Shown here piece after piece: positions 1 through 10,065 of a stretch of DNA of 64,000 nucleotides (its first letter is position 1; each line of letters starts with the position of its first letter). Under the pieces are notes generated by a model. The model worked only from the letters and a program-made list of their open reading frames with translations. It was not told the origin of the DNA and searched no databases. The stretch is from Streptomyces colonosanans (lineage in GTDB: Bacteria > Actinomycetota > Actinomycetes > Streptomycetales > Streptomycetaceae), in NCBI RefSeq assembly GCF_001866645.1, contig NZ_MLYP01000021.1, positions 17,571 through 81,570 of the forward strand, given 5' to 3'. Both the position numbers and the translations under genes were made by a program.

Positions 1-744
1 GTGCACGAGGGGACGGTGGTCGTCGGCACGGGGATGGTCAAGGAGATCCACACCTCGACACTGAAACTGTTCGAGCGGATCCTCGGCCCGACCCGCACCT
101 CGCTGGCCGAGCAGAAGGCCCGGCTCGTCTTCTGCTCCCCCGATCCGGGGCTGGACCGGGGCGCCAACCCGTGGCCGTACCGCTACCGACTCCCCGACGG
201 CATCGGCCCGTTGTCCGGCCGGACCGTCACCAACCACGCGGGCGTCTTCTGCGCCGACCGCCTCGACATCGGGACCCGGTTCTTCCTGCGGCACCTGCCG
301 CGCGGCCGGGGCGCCGAGCGGATCGTGGACCTGGGCTGCGGCAACGGGATCGTCGGTCTGGCCGCCGCGCTGGCCAGCCCCCCGGCGGAGGTGCTGTTCG
401 TCGACGAGTCGTACCAGGCGGTGGCCTCGGCCGAGGCCACGTACCGGGAGAACGCGGACGGAGCGGCGGAGTTCCGGGTGGGCGACGGGCTGTCGGGGGT
501 GCCCGCCGGGAGCGTCGACCTCGTCCTCAACAACCCGCCGTTCCACTCCCACCAGGCGACCACGGACGCCACGGCCTGGCGCATGTTCACCGGCGCGCGG
601 CGCGCCCTGCGGCCAGGCGGCGAGCTATGGGTGATCGGCAACCGCCACCTGGGCTACCACGTCAAGCTGCGCCGTCTCTTCGGCAACAGCGAACTGGTCG
701 CGAGCGATGCGAAGTTCGTGGTCCTGAAGGCCGTCAAGAGGTAG
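1..744 (+). CDS. RsmC/RlmG-like class I methyltransferase, 5' end probably outside the window
   Basis: Class I SAM-dependent methyltransferase of the kind that modifies guanine N2 in rRNA. The glycine-rich SAM loop (DLGCGNG) lies near residue 110 and the catalytic NPPFH motif near 178, the signature of N2-guanine methyltransferases. The 247 residues visible match the C-terminal catalytic half of RlmG/RsmC proteins, which normally also carry an N-terminal pseudo-methyltransferase domain. The frame is open to base 1, so the true start is probably upstream and the GTG at base 1 need not be used. Whether the target is 16S or 23S rRNA cannot be told from this half. Confidence 0.8.
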   Translation: MHEGTVVVGTGMVKEIHTSTLKLFERILGPTRTSLAEQKARLVFCSPDPGLDRGANPWPYRYRLPDGIGPLSGRTVTNHAGVFCADRLDIGTRFFLRHLPRGRGAERIVDLGCGNGIVGLAAALASPPAEVLFVDESYQAVASAEATYRENADGAAEFRVGDGLSGVPAGSVDLVLNNPPFHSHQATTDATAWRMFTGARRALRPGGELWVIGNRHLGYHVKLRRLFGNSELVASDAKFVVLKAVKR

Positions 745-780
745 GGCGCGGGCCCCGGTGCGGCGGGCGGCAGTGAGCGC

Positions 781-1665
781 CTACGGGGACGCCTGGTCCG
801 GTGATTGGGCACCTCCGCGGCCGAGCACCGTGATGAGGCGGGCCGCGGTCCTGGCCATCGCCTCCCGCCCCACGCCGAGGTAGGTGCGTGAGTCGACCGC
901 CGTGGGATGTGCGGAGAGGAACTCCCGGATCGCGCCGGTCATGGCGACGTTCAGGGCGGTCCCGATGTTGATCTTGGCGATGCCGCCTACGACGGCCGCC
1001 GTCAGCTCCTCGTCCGGCAGCCCGGAAGAACCGTGCAGCACGAGCGGTACGTCGAGCGCGGCGCTCAGCCGTTTGAGCAGCCCGTGGTCGAGCGCGGCCG
1101 TACGCGTGGTCATCGCATGCGTGCTGCCGATGGCGACGGCGAGAGCGTCGACGCCGGAGTCGGTGACGAAGGCAGCGGCCTCGCCCGGGTCGGTCCGGAC
1201 GCCGGGTGCGTGCGGATCGGGCGCCGGGTCGCCGTTCTTGCCGCCGATCTGCCCCAACTCGGCCTCGATCCAGAGCCCTTGGGCGTGCGCCCAGTCGGCG
1301 GCGGCGCGGGTGGCTGCGAGGTTCTCCTGGTACGGCAGCCGGGCCGCGTCGTACATCACGGAGCTGAACCCGGCGGGGGCCGCCTGCCGGAGCAGGTCGT
1401 CGCTTTGGACGTGGTCGAGATGGAGGGCGACGGGCACCGCGGCGCGTTCGGCGGCCGCGGCAGCGGCGCGGGCGAGCGGGAGCAGGCGTCCGTAGCGGAA
1501 CTTGACGGTGTTCTCGCTGACTTGGAGGACGACCGGTGCGTTCACGCTCTCCGCGCCCGCGATGACGGCCTCGACGTGTTCGAGGGTGATGACGTTGAAC
1601 GCGGCGACGGCACCGCGTGCCGCGGCGGCAGCGGCGATCAGCTCACCGGTGGCTGCGAGGGGCAC
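781..1665 (-). CDS. Class II fructose/tagatose-bisphosphate aldolase
   Basis: Zinc-dependent class II aldolase (294 aa, GTG start) that would split a ketose 1,6-bisphosphate into dihydroxyacetone phosphate and glyceraldehyde 3-phosphate. HLDH around residue 82 supplies a catalytic Asp and Zn-ligand His, and HGSSGLPDE near 213 supplies another His. KINIGT further on is the typical phosphate-binding region. It lies 9 bp downstream of the SIS-domain gene in the same direction. That pairing resembles amino-sugar or galactitol catabolic loci (KbaY/GatY with AgaS). Substrate specificity, tagatose or fructose, is inferred only loosely from this context. Confidence 0.85.
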   Translation of the reverse strand: MPLAATGELIAAAAAARGAVAAFNVITLEHVEAVIAGAESVNAPVVLQVSENTVKFRYGRLLPLARAAAAAAERAAVPVALHLDHVQSDDLLRQAAPAGFSSVMYDAARLPYQENLAATRAAADWAHAQGLWIEAELGQIGGKNGDPAPDPHAPGVRTDPGEAAAFVTDSGVDALAVAIGSTHAMTTRTAALDHGLLKRLSAALDVPLVLHGSSGLPDEELTAAVVGGIAKINIGTALNVAMTGAIREFLSAHPTAVDSRTYLGVGREAMARTAARLITVLGRGGAQSPDQASP

Positions 1666-1674
1666 GGCTCCTCC

Positions 1675-2577
1675 TCACCGGGCGTTCGGGTCGGTCGCGG
1701 GGGCGAGGATCACCGAGCGGGTCAGATGACGCGGCCGGTCGGGGTCGAGGCCCCGGGAGGCGGCCACCGCGACGGCGAGCCGCTGCACACGAACGAGTTC
1801 GGCGAGCGGATCGAGGCTCCCGGGCACCCACAGCCCACCGGTGTCCCGTACCTGCCGGGCGAGGCCTTCGGGTGCCTCGCCGAACATCCAGGTGGCAGTT
1901 CCGCGGGTGGTGATGCTGATGGGACCGTGCCGGTACTCCATCGCCGGGTAGGCCTCCGTCCACGCCAGTGAGGCCTCGCGCATCTTCAGCGCGGCCTCCT
2001 GCGCGAGCCCGACGGTCCAGCCGTGCCCCAGGAAGGTGAACTGGCCGCAGTCGACGAGACCTTCGGGCAGCGGGGTGGTCAGCGCGGTACGGGCGTCGGC
2101 GATCGCGGTGTCCGTGTGCAGGCCGAGGTGGGCGCGGAGCAGGGTGAGCGCGGTGGTGGCGAACCGGGTCTGCACGACGGACCGTTCGTCGGCGAAGGCG
2201 AGCACGACCACGTCGTCGGCCGACTCCATCACTGGCGTGTGCGGGTCGGCGGTGATCGCGGTCGTCCGTGTCTGCCCGCGCAGCCGGCCGAGGAGTTCCA
2301 GGACCTCGGTGGTGGTACCCGAGCGGGTGAGGGCGACGACCCGGTCGTAGGGGCGGCCGTAGGGGAACTCGGACGCGGCGAAGGCGTCCGTCTCGCCCTG
2401 CCCGGCCCGCTCACGCAGCACGGCGGCGGACTGAGCCATGAAGAACGAGGTCCCGCACCCCACGATCGCGACCCGCTCCCCCGCCGCCGGCAGCGCGCTC
2501 TTGTGCGCGTCCGCCTCCTCGGCGGCGCGGATCCAGCACTCGGGCTGACTGTTCAGCTCGTCCTCGACATACGTCAT
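1675..2577 (-). CDS. SIS-domain sugar-phosphate isomerase/deaminase (AgaS-like)
   Basis: A 300-aa protein with two SIS (sugar isomerase) folds, as in the isomerase half of glucosamine-6-phosphate synthase and AgaS. GCGTSFFMAQSAA (about residues 41-53) is the phosphate loop of the first SIS domain, TRSGTTTE near 105 is the Ser/Thr-rich sugar-phosphate loop, and YRHGP near 215 belongs to the second domain. There is no glutaminase domain, so a deaminase or isomerase role is more likely than a synthase role. It is the first gene of a two-gene unit with the aldolase. The upstream DeoR gene that presumably controlled it is now broken. Confidence 0.82.
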   Translation of the reverse strand: MTYVEDELNSQPECWIRAAEEADAHKSALPAAGERVAIVGCGTSFFMAQSAAVLRERAGQGETDAFAASEFPYGRPYDRVVALTRSGTTTEVLELLGRLRGQTRTTAITADPHTPVMESADDVVVLAFADERSVVQTRFATTALTLLRAHLGLHTDTAIADARTALTTPLPEGLVDCGQFTFLGHGWTVGLAQEAALKMREASLAWTEAYPAMEYRHGPISITTRGTATWMFGEAPEGLARQVRDTGGLWVPGSLDPLAELVRVQRLAVAVAASRGLDPDRPRHLTRSVILAPATDPNAR

Positions 2578-2601
2578 GCCGCAACCTCCCCTTCATGCGT
2601 G

Positions 2602-2626
2602 TTTCTGCAAGATAGCGCCAAGTTTC
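2602..2626. promoter_or_regulatory. Direct repeats in the SIS gene promoter (candidate DeoR site)
   Basis: Two TTTC-cored repeats start at 2602 and 2623, about two helical turns apart, 25-50 bp upstream of the SIS gene start. DeoR-family repressors often bind direct repeats spaced this way. The link is inferred from position only. Confidence 0.3.
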
Positions 2627-2699
2627 AATCACTATCAAGCATTCTCGCCGAAGCGAGGTGCGTTGGGGTCGCCGGGAGACCGAGGAACGGAGAGTGCGG

Positions 2700-3022
2700 A
2701 TGTCGCGCGACGCCCGCTGGCAAGCGCTGCTGGAACTGCTCGTCGAGCGTGGCCGGCTGGACGTCTAGGAGGCGCGTGGTGGCCTTCGACGCCGCACACG
2801 GCGCGGCGGCGCACGACGAGGCGGAGGCGGCGATCAACCGCCTGCTGTGCGAGCGCGCCGAACGCGTGGTCGTGGCGGCGGACTCCAGCAAGCTGGGGCA
2901 GCGCGCGTTCGCGCGGATCTGCGCGGTGGAGTCCGTCGACACGCTGGTCACGGACACGACGGCGGGGGGCGGACATGGTGCGGCGGTTCGAGGAGGCCGG
3001 CGTGCGGGTGGTCACCGTCTGA
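2700..3022 (+). pseudogene. Remnant of a DeoR-family sugar regulator
   Basis: The first 22 codons (ATG at 2700) read as a typical DeoR winged-helix start, with RWQALLELLVERGRLDV, then hit TAG at 2766-2768. The +1 frame resumes at about 2776 with the C-terminal half of a DeoR protein (FDAAHG, RVVVAADSSKLGQRAFARI, VDTLVTD). A second shift in a G run near 2965-2970 is needed to reach the natural end, FEEAGVRVVTV, at 3022. The rest of the HTH and the front of the effector domain, more than 100 residues, are missing. It lies divergent from the SIS/aldolase pair, as an intact regulator would. No functional product is expected. Confidence 0.85.
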
Positions 3023-3040
3023 GGGGTACGGGCGGCCGGC

Positions 3041-3140
3041 GCCTGCAGACGTGCGCGTGGTCGCCGCCTGCAGACGTGCGCGCGGTCACCGCCTGAAGAC
3101 ATGCGCGCGGTCACCGCCTGAAGACGTGCGCACGGTCACC
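3041..3140. repeat. Four 25-bp tandem repeats derived from the deoR 3' end
   Basis: Units are at 3041-3065, 3066-3090, 3091-3115 and 3116-3140. They share the core GCCTGMAGACRTGCGCRYGG and differ from each other by only a few bases. The repeat closely resembles the last codons of the DeoR remnant (GTGCGGGTGGTCACCGTCTGA region, 3002-3022). It therefore looks like a local amplification of that gene end after inactivation. Confidence 0.85.
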
Positions 3141-3328
3141 GTCCAAGACACCAGCACGGCCCCGGACGGCAGGAAGGCCGGACGGTACGAAGGCCGACCC
3201 GGTGACCAACGATGACGCCCCGGCCACTCCGCTCGCCACCCTTCTGCCCCCGCACCTCGTGCTCCCCTCTTCCGCTGCGCCTAAGCTGGGTGCTGCGAAA
3301 CGCATATCCGCCGGTCAGGGAGGCTGCG

Positions 3329-5164
<1,836 letters not shown>

Positions 5165-5317
5165 CGATCGCCGCGCCCCCTCCCCGGACGCACGACAACC
5201 GCCGCTCTGCACGGCGTACGGCGAGGACGCGTTGGCGGACTGGGGTGCGCTGCATCTGGAGCAGGACGCCGGCCATCTCCTGGCGCTGAACCCCCGCGAC
5301 CAGGGCGACGCCTTGGC

Positions 5318-5358
5318 GCGTGCGCCCGGCCGGGTTGGTTGCCCCGCCGGGCGCACGC
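5318..5358 (+). terminator. Rho-independent-like hairpin after the GH15 gene
   Basis: Perfect 13-bp inverted repeat GCGTGCGCCCGGC / GCCGGGCGCACGC (5318-5330, 5346-5358) with a 15-nt loop, followed by CTGTTT. It lies 150 bp after the GH15 stop and just before the next gene. No good ORF fills 5165-5317. Confidence 0.7.
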
Positions 5359-5374
5359 CTGTTTGACTCGGCAC

Positions 5375-5683
5375 ATGGAGAGCAGGGGACGTTCACCCGG
5401 GCACGAAAGGCGCCGCACTCAGGCGGAGCGGGACGCGCTCACCGTCGAGATCGGATACGCGCTGTGCAGTGCAGCATTCGCGGCTGCGCTGGCGTTCGGC
5501 GCCGTGGCGGGACCGGCCTTCGCCTTCGATCTGTCCGCCTCGGCGCGGCATGCGCTCGTCGCCGCGGGTGCCACGGTGGCCGCCGTTCTGTTCGTCGCAC
5601 GCGTCGCCAGCGTGCTGATCCGCTTCGGACGCGGCATCGGGGCTCGGCCCGGCCGGCCCGATCACCCGAGCCCCGACTCGTAG
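5375..5683 (+). CDS. Small two-helix membrane protein (DUF6332-like)
   Basis: A 102-aa protein with a charged N-terminus (RRRTQAERDA), then two hydrophobic helices at about residues 27-49 and 57-76, and a short basic, proline-rich tail. The TVEIGYAL entry to helix 1 fits the short streptomycete DUF6332 family as I recall it. No enzymatic motif is seen and its function is unknown. It overlaps the end of the decayed LuxR gene on the other strand by 22 bp. ATG 5375 lacks a strong ribosome-binding site, so the start is uncertain. Confidence 0.6.
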   Translation: MESRGRSPGHERRRTQAERDALTVEIGYALCSAAFAAALAFGAVAGPAFAFDLSASARHALVAAGATVAAVLFVARVASVLIRFGRGIGARPGRPDHPSPDS

Positions 5684-5858
5684 TCCAGGGCAAAGGGTTG
5701 GGCTCGGACGTCCGCCCAGCTTGACCATGTTGCGACCGACTGAGTCTTCGCCTTGAACGGGCCGACGAGGAGACGGCGGACGATCTCCTCGTTGGACAGG
5801 CCGATGCCGACCAGGGCCGTCACCTCCCGTTCCCGCTCGGTGATTTCGGCGCACCGCC
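5662..5858 (-). pseudogene. C-terminal fragment of a LuxR/NarL response regulator
   Basis: Reading leftwards, the frame gives EITEREREVTALVGIGLSNEEIVRRLLVG, then FKAKT, a NarL-type helix-turn-helix. The next stretch is scrambled (QSVATWSSWADV). A neighbouring frame reads VGRNMVKLGGR there, the expected recognition helix, and the original frame returns at RAQPFALDYESGLG before the stop at 5662. So two compensating indels lie in the HTH. No receiver domain is present upstream, where the TetR gene begins. This is a decayed remnant. Confidence 0.8.
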
Positions 5859-5898
5859 TGCCCGGTACCGCAATCGTGCGTCAGCGCCGGGCAGCGAA

Positions 5899-6591
5899 CT
5901 ACGGAAACACCAGCCCCACCCCATGGGCGAGTTGGGCGGCCGCGTGCCGGAAGAACGCCTCGCGGTCCATCACGACGTTGTTGAACTGCCCGAACAGCTC
6001 GAAGCCGACCAGCCCGTACAACTGCGCCCAAGCAGCGACCATGGCTGCGATCACCTCCGGTGGGAGATCGGGTGCCAGGTCGGCGGCCATGCGCTGGGCC
6101 TCGGGCTCCAGTTCAGCGGGCAGCGGGGTACGGGCCACACCGCGCTGCTGGTACGCGTCGCGCACGATACCGATCAGCAGGAGTCCTACGCGAGAGGCGG
6201 ACGGAATGGTTGCCTCGGGCGCGGAGTACCCGGGCACGGGCGAACCATAGATCAGCGCGTACTCGTGCGGATGCGCAAGCGCCCAGTCACGCACGGCCTC
6301 GCACACCGCGACCCACCGCTGCCCGGGGGCCACGTCGCCGACGCGGTCGTCCGCGACCTCGGCCGCCTCGCCGAGGGAGTCGTAGGCGTCGATGATGAGC
6401 GCCGTGAGCAGGTCGTCGCGGCTGGGGAAGTAGCGGTAGAGCGCGGAGGAGACCATGCCGAGCTCGCGGGCGACGGCGCGCAGCGAGAGCTTGGCAGCGC
6501 CGTCCGCCGCAAGCTGCCTGCGGGCCTCGTCCTTGATGGCTGCGGTGACTTCGACCCGGGCGCGGGCGCGGACTCCTCTTGTGGTGCTCAT
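5899..6591 (-). CDS. TetR-family transcriptional regulator
   Basis: A 230-aa TetR repressor. The N-terminal HTH spans roughly residues 15-60 (AAIKDEARRQLAADG, LSLRAVARELGM, SALYRYFPSRDDLL). The ligand domain ends with a WAQLYGLVGFELFGQF helix typical of the WHG-type TetR C-terminus. ATG 6591 gives the expected short leader before the HTH; longer in-frame starts exist. It is divergent from a deazaflavin-type nitroreductase gene with palindromes between them, so it probably represses itself and that enzyme. The inducer is unknown. Confidence 0.9.
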   Translation of the reverse strand: MSTTRGVRARARVEVTAAIKDEARRQLAADGAAKLSLRAVARELGMVSSALYRYFPSRDDLLTALIIDAYDSLGEAAEVADDRVGDVAPGQRWVAVCEAVRDWALAHPHEYALIYGSPVPGYSAPEATIPSASRVGLLLIGIVRDAYQQRGVARTPLPAELEPEAQRMAADLAPDLPPEVIAAMVAAWAQLYGLVGFELFGQFNNVVMDREAFFRHAAAQLAHGVGLVFP

Positions 6592-6652
6592 GCGAGGCAG
6601 TTTGCCAGGTTTTCGGATCGGTGCACACAACGCGGAGCGCCGCTCGCTTTCG

Positions 6653-6786
6653 AGAGCGGTGGACTACTTCAAGAGCGATGAACAAATAAGAGAGCACCGC
6701 TCTTGATTTGGAGCACCCCTGTCCTGCACACTCTCTTACAGCGAGAGCAGTGCTCTCGGAATCAGCGTCTGCGAGAGCACCGCTCT
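6653..6786. promoter_or_regulatory. Operator array between tetR and the nitroreductase gene
   Basis: Three copies of AGAGCRNYGCTCT lie at 6691-6703, 6744-6756 and 6774-6786. The middle one extends to a perfect 17-bp palindrome, CGAGAGCAGTGCTCTCG (6742-6758). A fourth, degenerate copy starts at 6653. They fill the 224-bp divergent intergenic region and are the obvious binding sites for the adjacent TetR protein (inference). Confidence 0.8.
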
Positions 6787-6815
6787 CCCAACTACCCAAC
6801 TATGTGGGGGTCACC

Positions 6816-7277
6816 ATGTCGTCGTCTTCGTCCTCGCCGTACTACCTCAAGGGCACCCCGATGACCGTCCGCTTCAACAGCGTCATCGGCTGGCTGGCCC
6901 GTCACGGGCTCAGCCTCGCCGGCGTGGCGGAGATGTCCGTGCGCGGTCGCAAGAGCGGGAAGCTGCAGCGCATCCCGGTCAACATGCACACATACGAGGG
7001 CACGCAGTACCTCGTCTCGGCCCGCGGACACTCCCAGTGGGTGCGCAACATGCGCGTCGCCGGCGGTGGGGAGCTGCGCGTCGGGCGCAAGGTCCGCCAG
7101 TTCACCGCCGTGGAGCTTCCCGACGAGGAGAAGCTCCCGATCCTGCGGACCTACCTGGAGAAGTGGGGCTGGGAGGTCAACCAGTACTTCCAGGGCATCA
7201 CGGCGAAGTCCTCCGACGAGGAACTGACAGCGGCCGCGCCCGACCACCCGGTGTTCCGCATCACCGTCAGGAACTGA
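6816..7277 (+). CDS. Nitroreductase/deazaflavin (F420)-dependent oxidoreductase family protein
   Basis: A 153-aa protein of the split beta-barrel DDN-like family, whose members use F420H2 to reduce nitro or quinone compounds. Visible family features are GRKSGKLQRIPVNMH (about residues 44-58), the GTQYLVSARGHSQWVRNMRVAGGGELRVGRK core, and ITV near the C-terminus. The last 11 bp overlap the convergent flavoprotein gene. Control by the divergent TetR is indicated by the operator array directly upstream. F420 use is inferred from the family. Confidence 0.85.
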   Translation: MSSSSSSPYYLKGTPMTVRFNSVIGWLARHGLSLAGVAEMSVRGRKSGKLQRIPVNMHTYEGTQYLVSARGHSQWVRNMRVAGGGELRVGRKVRQFTAVELPDEEKLPILRTYLEKWGWEVNQYFQGITAKSSDEELTAAAPDHPVFRITVRN

Positions 7278-8499
7278 CCTCGCCACCCGGGGGTGTCCGG
7301 TCCATCCTGATCAGGCCGCGCTGGGCGATCGGATGGGTGCGGACGATCTCCCCCAGAGACGTCGAGCCCTGTGTGATGTCCTTGAACGCCTTCCAGGCGG
7401 GGCGGAATCCGGTCAGACCCGCGTGAAAGAGACCGGGACGACGCTCGAACACCGCCAGCAGCCGCTTGCCGACGCTCATCTCGACACCCAGGCCGGCCTT
7501 GATCGCGAAGGCATAGTTCAGGGCCTGGCGGCGGGTGTCGACCGCGTCGTGGGCCTCCGCGATCCGTACCGCCCACTCTCCCGCGAGCCGCCCCGACCGC
7601 AGTGCGAACGAGATCCCCTCGCGGGTCCACGGCTCCAGCAGCCCGGCCGCGTCCCCGCACACCAGTACCCGTCCGCGCGACAGCGGCGAGTCGTCGGCGC
7701 GGCACCGCGTCAAGTGGCCGGAGGAGATGCTCGGTTCGAAGCCAGCGAGCCCGAGCCGTCCGATGAAGTCCTCCAAGTACCGCTTGGTCGCCGCGCCTTC
7801 ACCGCGCGCGGAGATCACACCGACGGTCAGCGTGTCCCCCTTGGGGAAGACCCAGCCGTAACTGCCGGGCATCGGCCCCCAGTCGATGAGCACCCGGCCC
7901 TTCCAGTCCTCGGCGACGGAGTCGGGCACCGGGATCTCCGCCTCCAGGCCCAGATCGACCTGGTCGAGCTTCACCCCGACATGGGCGCCTATCCGGCTCG
8001 CGCTGCCGTCTGCTCCCACAACCGCCCGCGCCAGCACCGTCTCACCGTTCTGCAGGACGACGGCGACCGTGCGCCGGTCCGGCACCGCCGAGCCGTGCTG
8101 CTCGACCCGGGAGACCGTCACGCCCGTGCGCAGCTCCGCACCCGCCTTCTGCGCGTGCTCGACGAGTTGCTGGTCGAACTCGGGGCGGTTGATCAGCCCG
8201 AACAGCATCTGCCTGGAGCGGCGGGTACGGGTGAAGCGGCCGTTGTTCGAGAACGTGACCGCGTGCACCCGGTCGCGCAGCGGCAGTTCGAAGCCGGGCG
8301 GCAGGGAGTCACGCGAGGGGCCGATGATGCCACCCCCGCACGTTTTGTAACGCGGCAGCTCGGCCTTCTCCAGCAACAGCACGCTGCGCCCCATGACCGC
8401 CGCCGCGTAGGCGGCCGAGGCCCCCGCGGGTCCCGCGCCCACCACGACGACGTCCCACACCCGCTGCACGTCGTCCGCCGAAGAGTTCTCGCTGCTCAC
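7267..8499 (-). CDS. Geranylgeranyl-reductase-like FAD-dependent oxidoreductase
   Basis: A 410-aa flavoprotein with a GTG start, in the family that reduces isoprenoid side chains or hydroxylates aromatics. The dinucleotide-binding motif VVVVGAGPAGASAAYAAA is at about residues 17-34, PRYKTCGGG near 50 is the signature of geranylgeranyl-reductase-type proteins, and the second FAD motif VLVCGDAAGLLEPWTREGIS is near 277. No membrane anchor is seen. It stands alone, convergent with the nitroreductase gene. The physiological substrate, perhaps menaquinone or polyprenol, is unknown. Confidence 0.85.
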   Translation of the reverse strand: MSSENSSADDVQRVWDVVVVGAGPAGASAAYAAAVMGRSVLLLEKAELPRYKTCGGGIIGPSRDSLPPGFELPLRDRVHAVTFSNNGRFTRTRRSRQMLFGLINRPEFDQQLVEHAQKAGAELRTGVTVSRVEQHGSAVPDRRTVAVVLQNGETVLARAVVGADGSASRIGAHVGVKLDQVDLGLEAEIPVPDSVAEDWKGRVLIDWGPMPGSYGWVFPKGDTLTVGVISARGEGAATKRYLEDFIGRLGLAGFEPSISSGHLTRCRADDSPLSRGRVLVCGDAAGLLEPWTREGISFALRSGRLAGEWAVRIAEAHDAVDTRRQALNYAFAIKAGLGVEMSVGKRLLAVFERRPGLFHAGLTGFRPAWKAFKDITQGSTSLGEIVRTHPIAQRGLIRMDRTPPGGEVSS

Positions 8500-8651
8500 G
8501 ATGGTCTGCTGCTCCGATCAAGCCACCTGCCGCACCTGTCTCCCGCATCCTACGGCCGCGTCCGCGCAGACCGCTGTGGGAGGATCGGCAGTGTATGCGG
8601 CACCCTGTCCACCCGGGAAACGCGTACGCCCGCAGGATCACATACAAAGAA

Positions 8652-8665
8652 GTACCGATCGGTAC
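8652..8665. promoter_or_regulatory. Perfect 14-bp palindrome GTACCGATCGGTAC
   Basis: It lies 28 bp upstream of the M20 peptidase start codon. A site of this form suggests a TetR-type repressor site overlapping the promoter. No regulator gene is adjacent. Confidence 0.5.
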
Positions 8666-8692
8666 AACGTCGCACCTACAAGGAGCGTGCCC

Positions 8693-10048
8693 ATGTCGTC
8701 GAATCCGTTCGCCGAGACCGTCGCCTCACTGATGCCCAGGGCGAAGGAAGAGCTCACCGAACTGGTGGCCTTCAAGTCGGTGGCGGACTTCGACCAGTTC
8801 GCCAGGAGCGAGAGCGAGAGCGCCGCACGGTGGATCGCCGACGCACTGCGTACCGAGGGTTTCCAGGACGTGGCACTGCTCGACACCCCGGACGGCACGC
8901 AGTCGGTGTACGGCTTCCTGCCCGGTCCCGAGGGCGCGAAGACGGTGCTGCTGTACGCGCACTACGACGTGCAGCCGCCGCTCGACGAGGCCGGCTGGAC
9001 CACGCCGCCCTTCGAGCTGACCGAACGCGACGGCCGGTGGTACGGCCGCGGTAGCGCCGACTGCAAGGGCGGCGTCGTCATGCACCTGCTCGCGCTGCGC
9101 GCGCTCAAGGCCAACGGTGGCGTGCCCGTGCACGTCAAGGTCATCGTCGAGGGCTCGGAGGAGCAGGGCACGGGCGGTCTGGAGCGGTACGCCGAGCAGC
9201 ACCCGGACCTCCTCACGGCCGACGCCATCGTCATCGGCGACGCGGGCAACTTCCGTGTCGGCCTGCCGACGGCCACCTCGACCCTGCGCGGCATGACTCT
9301 CGTCCGGGTCGCGGTCGACACGCTCGAAGGCAACCTGCATTCCGGCCAGTTCGGCGGAGCCGCCCCCGACGCGCTGGGTGCGCTGATCCGGGTACTGGAC
9401 TCGCTGCGGGCCGAGGACGGTTCGACGACCGTCGACGGACTGTCCTCCGAGGCGCGATGGGAGGGCCTCGAGTACCCGCAGGAGCAGTTCCGCACGGACG
9501 CCAAGGTGCTCGACGGAGTGGAGCTGATCGGTTCCGGATCGGTCGCCGACCGCATCTGGGCTCGCCCTGCGGTGACCGTTCTCGGCATCGACTGCCCGCC
9601 GGTCATCGGCGCGACCCCGTCCGTGCAGGCGAGCGCCCGTGCGCTGGTGAGCCTCCGGGTGCCGCCGGGCGTGGACGCGGTGGAGGCGACGAAGCTGCTG
9701 CAGGCCCACCTGGAGGCGCACACGCCGTGGGGCGCCCAGGTACGGACGGAGCAGATCGGACAGGGGCAGGCGTTCCGCGCGGACACCTCCAGCCCCGCGT
9801 ACGCGGCGATGGCCGAGGCGATGGCGGTCGCCTACCCGGGCGAGGAGATGCAGTACGCGGGCCAGGGCGGCTCCATCCCGCTGTGCAACACCCTCGCCTC
9901 GCTGTACCCGCAGGCGGAGATCCTCCTCATCGGTCTGAGCGAGCCGGAGGCTCAGATCCACGCAGTCGACGAGAGCGTGTCCCCGCAGGAGTTGGAGCGC
10001 CTGTCGGTCGCGGAGGCGCTGTTCCTGCGCAACTACGCGACAGACTGA
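8693..10048 (+). CDS. M20-family dipeptidase/carboxypeptidase
   Basis: Cytoplasmic di-zinc peptidase (451 aa) of the M20 family, probably releasing amino acids from dipeptides. Metal ligands and catalytic residues appear in order: LYAHYDVQP (about 86-94), RGSADCKGG, EGSEEQGTGG with the general-base Glu, IGDAGN, and QIHAVDES close to the C-terminus. A lid/dimerisation domain follows ATSTLRGM. ATG 8693 follows AAGGAG at 8680 with good spacing. A TetR-like palindrome lies just upstream. Confidence 0.9.
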   Translation: MSSNPFAETVASLMPRAKEELTELVAFKSVADFDQFARSESESAARWIADALRTEGFQDVALLDTPDGTQSVYGFLPGPEGAKTVLLYAHYDVQPPLDEAGWTTPPFELTERDGRWYGRGSADCKGGVVMHLLALRALKANGGVPVHVKVIVEGSEEQGTGGLERYAEQHPDLLTADAIVIGDAGNFRVGLPTATSTLRGMTLVRVAVDTLEGNLHSGQFGGAAPDALGALIRVLDSLRAEDGSTTVDGLSSEARWEGLEYPQEQFRTDAKVLDGVELIGSGSVADRIWARPAVTVLGIDCPPVIGATPSVQASARALVSLRVPPGVDAVEATKLLQAHLEAHTPWGAQVRTEQIGQGQAFRADTSSPAYAAMAEAMAVAYPGEEMQYAGQGGSIPLCNTLASLYPQAEILLIGLSEPEAQIHAVDESVSPQELERLSVAEALFLRNYATD

Positions 10049-10065
10049 TCCGCTCTGTCCAAGGC

